NCBI GenBank assembly: GCA_017459485.1
Contig: JAFUCW010000341.1
Location: 1 to 6,275 of the forward strand
DNA: 6,275 nt
Origin: Eggerthellaceae bacterium
Lineage (GTDB): Bacteria; Actinomycetota; Coriobacteriia; Coriobacteriales; Eggerthellaceae
Direction: 5' to 3'
Position numbers and translations under genes: made by a program. Of the stretch, positions 1 to 6,275 are shown one piece after another (the stretch's first letter is position 1; each line of letters begins with the position of its first letter). The notes beneath the pieces are model-generated. The model worked only from the letters and a program-made list of their open reading frames with translations. It made no database searches and was not told the DNA's origin.

Positions 1-197
1 GACCTGGGGTTATGCGAATCGAAACTCCGGATTCCCGTACACTAAGGCCCGTTTTTGACGCGAGGGGACCCGCGACCTGGGGTTTTGGGAGACGAAACTC
101 CTTAATCCCGTGCACTAAGGCCCTCTTTTGCCACAGAAGAGATGACCTGGGGTTTGCACCAACTTCTTCCTTCGCATCCAAAAGCCCTCTTTTACAT
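1..197. repeat. Decaying ~70-bp tandem repeat, three copies
   Basis: Copies begin with GACCTGGGGTT at 1, 74 and 144, giving periods of 73 and 70 bp. Within copies 1 and 2 the 38-bp blocks 20-57 and 93-130 match at 32 of 38 positions; both contain CGAAACTCC, then CACTAAGGCCC and a T-rich end. Copy 3 keeps the GGGGTTTG start and the AAGCCCTCTTTT end, but its middle has diverged and is shorter. A weak fourth echo (GGGTTTG at 221-227, GCCTCTTT at 244-251) keeps the same spacing. Each of the first two copies can fold a short hairpin in RNA, GGGGTT(T) with (A)AACTCC including one G-U pair (79-85 with 95-101 in copy 2). The array may continue left of the window. I do not recognise the family with certainty. 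It is not a CRISPR array, because there is no constant repeat separated by unique spacers. Confidence 0.8.
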
Positions 198-375
198 GTT
201 CGCTCTCGTCGGCACTGTTCGGGTTTGAGGCCCTCGGCTAGCCGCCTCTTTCGGGTCGTGGCGCCCCGCTGCATCCTTGTTCGTTTTGCGCATTGTCTCT
301 TCTGGATTGCGCTTCGTTCCGCTGTTCTTTGGTGCAGTAGTGCCAGTTTGCGTGTTCCGCATCATTCCTGTCGTT
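198..375. other. Intergenic stretch without a gene, upstream of obg
   Basis: This pyrimidine-rich stretch lies between the tandem repeats and the obg promoter. The open frame that crosses it (12-383) is arginine-, serine- and cysteine-rich, has no ribosome binding site and resembles no family I know, so I do not call it a gene. In Gram-positive bacteria obg usually follows the genes for ribosomal proteins L21 and L27 (rplU, rpmA). Those are not in the window, so any such genes lie left of position 1. Apart from one short hairpin (227-248) and a possible degenerate fourth repeat copy (about 213-252), I see nothing in it. Confidence 0.6.
227..251 (+). terminator. Possible weak hairpin terminator
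   Basis: GAGGC at 227-231 can pair with GCCTC at 244-248, enclosing the self-complementary GGCTAGCC (236-243), and is followed by only three Ts. The stem is short and the T-run poor, so this may be chance. If real, it would end transcription arriving from the left before the obg promoter. Confidence 0.2.
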
Positions 376-1784
<1,409 letters not shown>

Positions 1785-1785
1785 C

Positions 1786-2907
1786 ATGTCGGAATCGTCG
1801 AACATCCTGGTGGTGAAAATCGGCACGTCTACGCTTATCGGAGCAGACGGTGCGCTGGACCGCCCTTACCTCTCCAGTCTTGCCTTGCAGCTTGCGCGCG
1901 TGCGCGATGCAGGTTGGGCGCCCATCGTGGTCACCTCTGGTGCGATCGGATGCGGTTTGGAGGTGCTTGGGATACAGAAGAGGCCCACCGACATTCCCAG
2001 CTTGCAGGCCGCAGCGAGCGTGGGCCAGGTCGAGCTGTCCACCGCCTACGCCGAAGCCTTCTCGGAAGCGGGCTTGACCAGCTCGCTTGTGCTCCTTACG
2101 CGTCACGATACGGCTTCGCGCAGTGCGTACCTGCATGCACGGGACGCGTTGAAGCGCCTGCTGGACTTGGGTGTGGTCCCCATTGTGAACGAAAACGACG
2201 CGACGAGCGTCGAGCAGATTCGTTTTGGGGACAACGACACGTTGGCCGCCCTGGTTGCATGCCTGATCAAGGCGCGTCTGTGCGTCATCTTTTCTGACAT
2301 CGACGGTCTCTACGACGGTAATCCGGCAGACCCGTCCTCGCAGCTTATTCCTTCGGTTGACAAGATCACGCCGGAGATTCTGGGCGTGGCAGGGGGCACG
2401 GGCAGCACTCTGGGTTCCGGCGGTATGCTTACCAAGGTGCGCGCTGCTCGTGTGCTCATGATTGCGGGAATTCCCCTGGTCGTCTGCCATGGACGTGCTC
2501 AGGACGCTTTGCTGCATGCAATCGCGGGGGATGCGATCGGCACTCGTTTTGCTGCGGCGCGTGTCCCGCACGAGATTACGAACTACAAGCTTTGGATTGC
2601 CCTGGGCGACACGGCCAAAGGGTCCTTGCGCGTGGACGACGGTGCGCGCAGGGCGCTTGTGGAAAAGGGCTCTTCGCTGTTAGCGGTGGGAGTTCGCAGC
2701 GTATCGGGGTCGTGTGCAAAAGGCGACATTGTTGACGTGCTCGACTTGGCCGGCCATCATGTCGCTCGTGGAAAGGTTCGGGCTTCTTCGGACGAGGTTT
2801 CCCTGGCTGCCGGTCATTCGCAATCCGAACTGCAGAACAACAGCGTTCTTGCTCATTTGGGGCAGCACGAGTTGATCCATAGAGACGAAATGGTGGTGTT
2901 CGAATGA
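1786..2907 (+). CDS. proB: Glutamate 5-kinase, with C-terminal PUA domain
   Basis: ProB phosphorylates L-glutamate with ATP to give gamma-glutamyl phosphate, the first and usually proline-inhibited step of proline synthesis in the cytoplasm. The 373-residue protein has an amino-acid-kinase domain (about 1-260) with VVKIGTS (9-15), VTSGAIG (49-55), NENDAT (135-140), FGDND (147-151), SDIDGLYD (170-177) and the GGTGS...GGMLTK loop (203-217). A PUA domain follows at about 270-370, as in the longer ProB type of E. coli, so the length is normal. An in-frame ATG exists at 1765, but I prefer 1786: MSESSNILVVKIGTS matches the usual ProB N-terminus and lies one base after the obg stop. The ribosome binding site is poor (AGGA at 1769-1772, 13 nt upstream), which suggests coupling to obg translation. 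Its end overlaps proA. Confidence 0.96.
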   Translation: MSESSNILVVKIGTSTLIGADGALDRPYLSSLALQLARVRDAGWAPIVVTSGAIGCGLEVLGIQKRPTDIPSLQAAASVGQVELSTAYAEAFSEAGLTSSLVLLTRHDTASRSAYLHARDALKRLLDLGVVPIVNENDATSVEQIRFGDNDTLAALVACLIKARLCVIFSDIDGLYDGNPADPSSQLIPSVDKITPEILGVAGGTGSTLGSGGMLTKVRAARVLMIAGIPLVVCHGRAQDALLHAIAGDAIGTRFAAARVPHEITNYKLWIALGDTAKGSLRVDDGARRALVEKGSSLLAVGVRSVSGSCAKGDIVDVLDLAGHHVARGKVRASSDEVSLAAGHSQSELQNNSVLAHLGQHELIHRDEMVVFE

Positions 2908-4163
2908 ATGTGAAAGACACTCTTTTGGCGGCCAAGGAGGCAAGCACCCGATGCGCTACGGCTTCTGAAGAACTGCGCAACAACGCGCTGTCGGCGATGG
3001 CTGACGCCTTGCGCGACGAAGTCGACCGCATACTCGAGGCGAACAAGGCCGACATGGCCGACGCACGAAAGGCTGGCATGAAAGATTCGCTGCTCGACCG
3101 CCTTATGCTTGACGGCAATCGCGTCTTCGACATTGCCGATGCGCTTGAAGAGCTGAGCGACCTTCCTGATCCGTTGGGGCAGGTCCAAGACGAGCGTACC
3201 ATCGCAGGCGGGGTTCAGATGCAGCGTATCAGCACGCCGATGGGCGTAGTGGCCATGGTCTACGAAGCGCGTCCGAACGTGACGGCCGATGCGGCGGGCA
3301 TCTGCGTGAAGTCGGGCAACGCCTGCGTTTTGCGGGGCGGTTCGGCGGCCCATCGCTCCAACCTAGCCATTGCGGGGGTTCTTCACGAAGCTGCCGTGAG
3401 GGCGGGCATGCCGCAAAACTGCATCCTGGCCGTCGAGGACGCGGAGCGCTCTGCCACCGACGAGCTCCTACGTGCGCGTGGGTTGGTGGACCTTCTTATT
3501 CCCCGAGGAGGTGCGGGGCTGATCAGCCACTGCGTCGAGTACGCGACGGTACCCGTCATCGAAACCGGCGTGGGCAATTGCCATCTCTATGTTCACGATC
3601 CCGCCGACGTTGCTATGGCCACGGAGATTGCCGTCAACGCCAAATGCCAGCGTCCCGGCGTATGCAACGCTATCGAAACCTTGTTGGTTGACCGTAGCAT
3701 TGCCCGCAAGGCGCTCAGCTCAATCCTGCCCGCATTGTTCCGCAACGGCGTCCAATATTTCCACACCGATCCAATTTCGAGCGAAATAGCGTCCGATCTG
3801 CAGATTCCCGCTATCGTCTCCACCGAAGAGGACTGGGCGCGCGAGTATCTGGAGCTTGAGATCGCCGTCAAGTGCGTGGAAGGGCTGGATGAGGCTATCG
3901 CGCATGTGAACACCTTCGGCACGAAGCACTCCGAAAGCATCGTGACCGACGACGCGCAGGCCGCAGAGCGCTTCCTTTCCGAAGTCGATGCGGCGGCGGT
4001 CTATTGGAATGCGTCGACGCGCTTTACCGACGGCGGCCAGTTTGGCTTGGGTGCCGAAATCGGCATCTCCACCCAGAAGTTGCATGCACGCGGGCCTTTC
4101 GCCCTTGAGGCGCTCTGTTCCTACAAGTATGTGCTGCGCGGAAGCGGACAAGTGCGCGCCTGA
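2904..4163 (+). CDS. proA: Gamma-glutamyl phosphate reductase
   Basis: ProA reduces gamma-glutamyl phosphate with NADPH to glutamate semialdehyde, which cyclises to pyrroline-5-carboxylate; it takes its unstable substrate from ProB. The 419-residue protein is a full-length member of the aldehyde-dehydrogenase superfamily. Visible signatures are EARPNVTADA (121-130), KSGNACVLRGG (136-146), the catalytic cysteine in QRPGVCNA (Cys254), and the C-terminal FGLGAEIGISTQKLHARGP (380-398). The ATG overlaps the proB stop as ATGA, and only a weak GGTGGTG precedes it, so translation is probably coupled to proB. That fits two enzymes that pass a labile intermediate. No pyrroline-5-carboxylate reductase gene (proC) is present here. 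The downstream junction drops sharply in GC and probably marks the end of the obg-proB-proA unit. Confidence 0.97.
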   Translation: MNVKDTLLAAKEASTRCATASEELRNNALSAMADALRDEVDRILEANKADMADARKAGMKDSLLDRLMLDGNRVFDIADALEELSDLPDPLGQVQDERTIAGGVQMQRISTPMGVVAMVYEARPNVTADAAGICVKSGNACVLRGGSAAHRSNLAIAGVLHEAAVRAGMPQNCILAVEDAERSATDELLRARGLVDLLIPRGGAGLISHCVEYATVPVIETGVGNCHLYVHDPADVAMATEIAVNAKCQRPGVCNAIETLLVDRSIARKALSSILPALFRNGVQYFHTDPISSEIASDLQIPAIVSTEEDWAREYLELEIAVKCVEGLDEAIAHVNTFGTKHSESIVTDDAQAAERFLSEVDAAAVYWNASTRFTDGGQFGLGAEIGISTQKLHARGPFALEALCSYKYVLRGSGQVRA

Positions 4164-4165
4164 TC

Positions 4166-4183
4166 AAAATGTGCGCATTTTTT
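4166..4183 (+). terminator. Weak hairpin with T-run after proA
   Basis: AAAATG pairs with CATTTT around a TGCG loop, and the right arm runs into six Ts. The hairpin starts 3 bases after the proA stop codon. The stem is short and mostly A-T, so termination would be partial at best. The same bases may instead serve as a protein-binding palindrome. Confidence 0.3.
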
Positions 4184-4211
4184 CACCCTGTCCTCCTATA
4201 TTGAAGTGCTA

Positions 4212-4240
4212 TTGTATGAATTACTTAAAAAATGTACACT
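4212..4240 (+). promoter_or_regulatory. Candidate promoter for nadD-yqeK
   Basis: TTGTAT (4212-4217) and TACACT (4235-4240) are separated by exactly 17 bp. They match the sigma-70/SigA hexamers TTGACA and TATAAT at four of six positions each. Transcription would start near 4247 and give a leader of about 70 nt. The -10 box lies inside the palindrome centred on TGTACA (4233-4238), so a protein bound there would block the promoter. Confidence 0.5.
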
Positions 4241-4295
4241 TTTTATTGATCAGGGAACTGCAGGGAGGCTCTTTCGCAGGAGTGCTCGCACGCAT

Positions 4296-4307
4296 AGGGA
4301 GGAGGTG
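4296..4307 (+). promoter_or_regulatory. Strong ribosome binding site of nadD
   Basis: AGGGAGGAGGTG is closely complementary to the 3' end of 16S rRNA and ends 8 nt before the ATG at 4316. It fixes the nadD start and contrasts with the weak or absent sites before obg, proB and proA. Together with the upstream promoter candidate, it suggests that a new, independently translated unit begins here. Confidence 0.85.
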
Positions 4308-4315
4308 GGCCTTTC

Positions 4316-4969
4316 ATGTCGATAATCTGCGAGCGGTTCGATTCGCTGGGGCTTGGCGACCCTAGCGCAACGGTGCGCCTTGGGATAATGGGCGGAACGT
4401 TCGACCCGATCCATATCGGGCATTTGGCGTGCGCCGAGCAAGCGCGTGTGGCCCATGGGCTCGATGCGGTCGTTTTCATCCCTACGGGGGTGCAGCCCTT
4501 CAAGCGCGACAAGAAGGTGACCGATGCCGCCATGCGCTTCGAGATGTGTCGTCTCGCGTGCGCGTCCAACCCCCATTTCGACGTGAGTTCGATTGAAATC
4601 GACCGAGAAGGCGAAACGTATACCGTTGACACGTTGCGCCAGCTGCGTGCGCACTATCCCGACAACGTGCACTTCTACTTCATAACCGGCGCCGATGCGA
4701 TGCTTTCCATCGTGAAATGGCGCGACTCCGCATTGATTGCCGATCTGGCGCATCTAATTGCAGTCACCCGCCCTGGTTACGTGATGACGGATGAAGCCAA
4801 GGAGGAGCTTGCTGCCCACGCGGACTTCGACGTTTCCTATTTGGAGACCACGGCTCTTTCCGTGTCTTCGAGCATGCTGCGCGAATGGGTGGGGTGTGGT
4901 AAGTCGATCAGGTACCTGACTAGTTTGGCCGTCCATGACTATATCCTGGCAAGGGGTTTGTATGCCTAA
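4316..4969 (+). CDS. nadD: Nicotinate-nucleotide adenylyltransferase
   Basis: NadD joins nicotinate mononucleotide and ATP to form deamido-NAD and pyrophosphate, the shared late step of de novo and salvage NAD synthesis in the cytoplasm. The 217-residue protein is a nucleotidyltransferase of the HxGH family: GIMGGTFDPIHIGH (23-36) carries His33 and His36 of the HIGH-type motif, TYTVDTL (101-107) and FITGADAM (122-129) follow, and VSSSMLRE (183-190) corresponds to the family's ISSTxIR signature. About 22 residues precede the glycine-rich motif, where many NadD proteins have only a few. The strong ribosome binding site at 4296-4307 nevertheless supports the start at 4316. A GTG at 4373 would give a shorter protein but has no such site. 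The 3' end overlaps yqeK by 8 nt. Confidence 0.95.
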   Translation: MSIICERFDSLGLGDPSATVRLGIMGGTFDPIHIGHLACAEQARVAHGLDAVVFIPTGVQPFKRDKKVTDAAMRFEMCRLACASNPHFDVSSIEIDREGETYTVDTLRQLRAHYPDNVHFYFITGADAMLSIVKWRDSALIADLAHLIAVTRPGYVMTDEAKEELAAHADFDVSYLETTALSVSSSMLREWVGCGKSIRYLTSLAVHDYILARGLYA

Positions 4970-5642
4970 AGAACACGACATGAGCCCTTTGGCGGCAGAT
5001 CCGTTCGGCAAGGAAGCCTACGACGTTTTGAAGGACATGCTAAGCGAACGGGTGAGGCCGAAGCGGCTCAAGCACAGCGTCAACGTTGCGAAGGTGGCGC
5101 GAAGGCTGGCGAAGGCGTACGGCGCAGATCCAGACAAGGCGCGCCTTGCGGGCATCTTGCACGACTGGGACAAGGGTCTTGACAACGAGCAGCTGCGTGA
5201 CCGCGCGATTGAGCTGAAAGTGGACGTCGACGAGATGGTGCTCACCGACATGCCGTGGCTCTTGCACGGTCCAACGGCCGCTGCTGCGCTTTCGCGCGCG
5301 TATCCCCAGTTTGGCGCAGACGTGTTCCAGGCTATCGAGAGGCATACTTCGGGTGCTGCAGACATGGCGCCGCTCGATTGCATCATCTATGTGGCCGACA
5401 TCATCGAGCCCAATCGCACGTTCGGGGACATGGAAGGCATCGAACGCCTGCGCGGTCTAGTGGGCGAAATACCCTTGGAAGAACTATACTTCGAGGCGTT
5501 CAAATACACGCTGCAGTTTCTTGTCTCGACCGATCGCGTCCTCTATCCCGCCACCATAGACACGTGGAACATCCTCATGCGCACCTACGGCCACATTGCC
5601 AAGGAGAAGATCGACATCTGGAATATTCCTGCGCTTGACTAG
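4962..5642 (+). CDS. yqeK: YqeK-type HD-domain Ap4A hydrolase
   Basis: YqeK proteins are HD-domain phosphohydrolases that split diadenosine tetraphosphate symmetrically into two ADP, using a di-iron or other dinuclear metal site. In this 226-residue protein the expected metal ligands are visible in order: His38 (LKHSVNVA), His67-Asp68 (ILHDWDK), His102 (LLHGPTAAA), His128 (ERHTSG) and Asp146 (YVADIIEPNR). The last motif is characteristic of YqeK within the HD superfamily. It is somewhat longer than Bacillus YqeK (about 186 residues), with extra sequence at both ends. I chose the ATG at 4962 because AAGGGG lies 5 nt upstream; the in-frame ATGs at 4935 and 4980 are alternatives. It overlaps nadD by 8 nt, so the two are probably co-translated, and the nadD-yqeK pair is also found in Firmicutes. 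Only 29 bp separate its stop from that of the convergent rsfS gene, and I see no terminator there. Confidence 0.93.
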   Translation: MPKEHDMSPLAADPFGKEAYDVLKDMLSERVRPKRLKHSVNVAKVARRLAKAYGADPDKARLAGILHDWDKGLDNEQLRDRAIELKVDVDEMVLTDMPWLLHGPTAAAALSRAYPQFGADVFQAIERHTSGAADMAPLDCIIYVADIIEPNRTFGDMEGIERLRGLVGEIPLEELYFEAFKYTLQFLVSTDRVLYPATIDTWNILMRTYGHIAKEKIDIWNIPALD

Positions 5643-5671
5643 GCGTTTTCGGCAAGGATGCGCAAGGCAGG

Positions 5672-6094
5672 CTATTCGGCTTCGGCCCCCATGAGCTTGG
5701 CGATGCGGTCGGAATAGACGGCGTCGGTGATGCCCGCTTCCTTAAGGTCGATGACAGGGCAGTCGTTCCATAGGTCGTCCAGGCGGTAGTAGTCGCGCGC
5801 TTCGGGTTGGACCACGTGGACACCGATGTCGCCGTAGTCAAGCAGCGCCCAGGTACCCTCTTCGATGCCTTCGCGGCTCGATGGCTTTATGCCGCCTTGC
5901 TCGCGCAGCTGCTTTTCGACTTCCTCGATGATGGCGTCCACCTGGCGGTTGTTCGACGCTGTGGCAATGACGAAGTAGTCGGTCATCGACGTGATGGCGC
6001 CCACTTCCTGGACCATGATGTCGGTTGCCTTCTTGTCGTCTGCGGCCTTTGCTGCTATGAGTGCGCACTCGCGTGCCGATTTCTGATCGCTCAT
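5672..6094 (-). CDS. rsfS: Ribosomal silencing factor RsfS
   Basis: RsfS binds ribosomal protein L14 on the 50S subunit and blocks joining with 30S, reducing translation when nutrients are short. The 140-residue protein has the expected size and conserved blocks: the DIMVQEV helix-strand region (25-31), MTDYFVIATASNNRQVDAI (37-55), EEGTWALLDYGDIGVHV (78-94) and RDYYRLDDLWND (100-111). The minus-strand ATG at 6094-6092 has AAAGGA 4 nt upstream (bases 6104-6099), which sets the start. In many Actinobacteria and Firmicutes rsfS lies downstream of nadD or yqeK on the same strand. Here it sits next to them but points the opposite way, converging on yqeK, so it must have its own promoter or belong to a minus-strand unit from the right. 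The gene is intact. Confidence 0.96.
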   Translation of the reverse strand: MSDQKSARECALIAAKAADDKKATDIMVQEVGAITSMTDYFVIATASNNRQVDAIIEEVEKQLREQGGIKPSSREGIEEGTWALLDYGDIGVHVVQPEARDYYRLDDLWNDCPVIDLKEAGITDAVYSDRIAKLMGAEAE

Positions 6095-6121
6095 GGTTTC
6101 CTTTCGAAACGTGTTTTCTCC

Positions 6122-6127
6122 ATGATA
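6122..6127 (-). promoter_or_regulatory. Candidate -10 box for rsfS
   Basis: On the minus strand TATCAT (6127 to 6122) matches TATAAT at five of six positions. Transcription would start near 6115 and leave a leader of about 20 nt that contains the AAAGGA ribosome binding site. I found no convincing -35 hexamer 16-18 bp upstream, so this is tentative. Confidence 0.4.
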
Positions 6128-6142
6128 GCCGATTTGCCGTGG

Positions 6143-6210
6143 GTGGGGCCACGAAAGCCCCGTAAGGGTGCGAGGGAGGGTGTGCGTGCATCGTGTGCCC
6201 GCACCCTCGC
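6143..6210. other. GC-rich hairpins upstream of rsfS
   Basis: Two structures can form. GGGGC (6145-6149) pairs with GCCCC (6157-6161) around a 7-nt loop, extendable by two G-U pairs on the plus strand. Farther right, GGGTGCGAGGG (6166-6176) faces CGCACCCTCGC (6200-6210). It can pair in two mutually exclusive 7-bp ways: GGGTGCG with CGCACCC, or GCGAGGG with CCCTCGC. Neither structure is followed by a T-run on either strand. The larger hairpin starts just after the possible minus-strand stop codon at 6214-6216, so it could be the 3' end structure of that gene. Confidence 0.4.
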
Positions 6211-6213
6211 TTC

Positions 6214-6275
6214 CTACGGTACTTCTTCAGGCAGAGCCGCTGGCTGTCCTTCAAGGAAACGGGAGTGTTTTCGGA
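6214..6275 (-). CDS. Possible C-terminal tail of an unidentified minus-strand gene
   Basis: On the minus strand an open frame enters at the right edge and stops at TAG (6216-6214), encoding RKHSRFLEGQPAALPEEVP. This could be the C-terminus of the gene upstream of rsfS, and a GC-rich hairpin follows directly. The 19 residues are too few to assign a family, and the third codon positions are less GC-rich than in the real genes here, so it may be only a chance open frame. A second minus-strand frame also stays open across this stretch but runs through the hairpins and into rsfS out of frame, which makes it less likely. Confidence 0.3.
   Translation of the reverse strand, partial: RKHSRFLEGQPAALPEEVP

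Larger units (their letters stand above)
4161..4252. repeat. AT-rich island bounded by long imperfect inverted repeats
   Basis: The arm at 4161-4183 starts TGATCA, which includes the proA stop codon, and ends GTGCGCATTTTTT. Read on the opposite strand, the arm at 4227-4252 also starts TGATCA and ends GTGTACATTTTTT, so the inner ends match at 11 of 13 positions. Each arm is also nearly palindromic by itself: AAAATG-TGCG-CATTTT (4166-4181), and TGTACA flanked by A and T runs (4227-4244). The two centres are 62 bp apart, close to six helical turns. GC across 4164-4252 is about 30% by hand count, against roughly 60% in the flanking genes. The right palindrome covers the candidate -10 box of nadD. 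Possible roles are paired operators, a weak bidirectional terminator, or a short inserted element. Confidence 0.6.

Noticed and set aside
1..197. CRISPR array
   Set aside because: The repeated units are ~70 bp, adjacent and diverging, with no short constant repeats separated by unique spacers and no cas genes in view.
4216..4365. A 49-residue frame (MNYLKNVHFLLIREL...) that could be a leader peptide of nadD
   Set aside because: Its start lies upstream of the predicted nadD transcription start. It has only a weak GAAG before it and overlaps the nadD start in another frame without pause codons or an attenuator structure.
5838..6254. A minus-strand open frame across the rsfS start and its upstream hairpins
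   Set aside because: It is out of frame with rsfS over half its length, is rich in His and Arg, and reads through hairpin-forming non-coding DNA.

Overview
The window reads as an ordinary chromosomal housekeeping segment of a high-GC Gram-positive bacterium. The gene order obg-proB-proA-nadD, with rsfS close by, is the typical actinobacterial arrangement. The added HD-domain gene yqeK beside nadD, together with moderately high GC, points to the class Coriobacteriia (an Eggerthella/Slackia-like genus). That placement is inferred from gene order and composition; no database comparison was made.

Layout. Positions 1-389 hold no credible gene. They begin with three decaying copies of a ~70-bp tandem repeat, possibly with a fourth remnant, and end in a -10-like box placed so that the obg transcript would be nearly leaderless. 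Next come obg (390-1784), proB (1786-2907) and proA (2904-4163), packed with a 1-nt gap and an ATGA overlap, which indicates one translationally coupled unit. At 4164-4252 there is a sharply AT-rich island (about 30% GC by hand count) with two related palindromes and a candidate promoter. It is followed by the strongest Shine-Dalgarno of the window, in front of nadD (4316-4969). yqeK (4962-5642) overlaps the end of nadD. Facing them on the minus strand is rsfS (5672-6094), preceded by a weak promoter, GC-rich hairpins and perhaps the tail of another minus-strand gene that runs off the window.

How the genes work together. Obg and RsfS both act on the large ribosomal subunit, in 50S maturation and in 50S silencing respectively. 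ProB and ProA carry out the first two steps of proline synthesis from glutamate. NadD makes the dinucleotide precursor of NAD, and YqeK is expected to hydrolyse diadenosine tetraphosphate. These genes link growth state, ribosome assembly and nucleotide cofactors, but their clustering is an old conserved arrangement rather than a new system.

I found no evidence of a novel defence, mobile or biosynthetic system. The most interesting signals are non-coding or positional: the tandem repeat upstream of obg, the paired palindromes at the proA-nadD junction, the apparently leaderless obg start, and the inverted orientation of rsfS relative to its usual partners.
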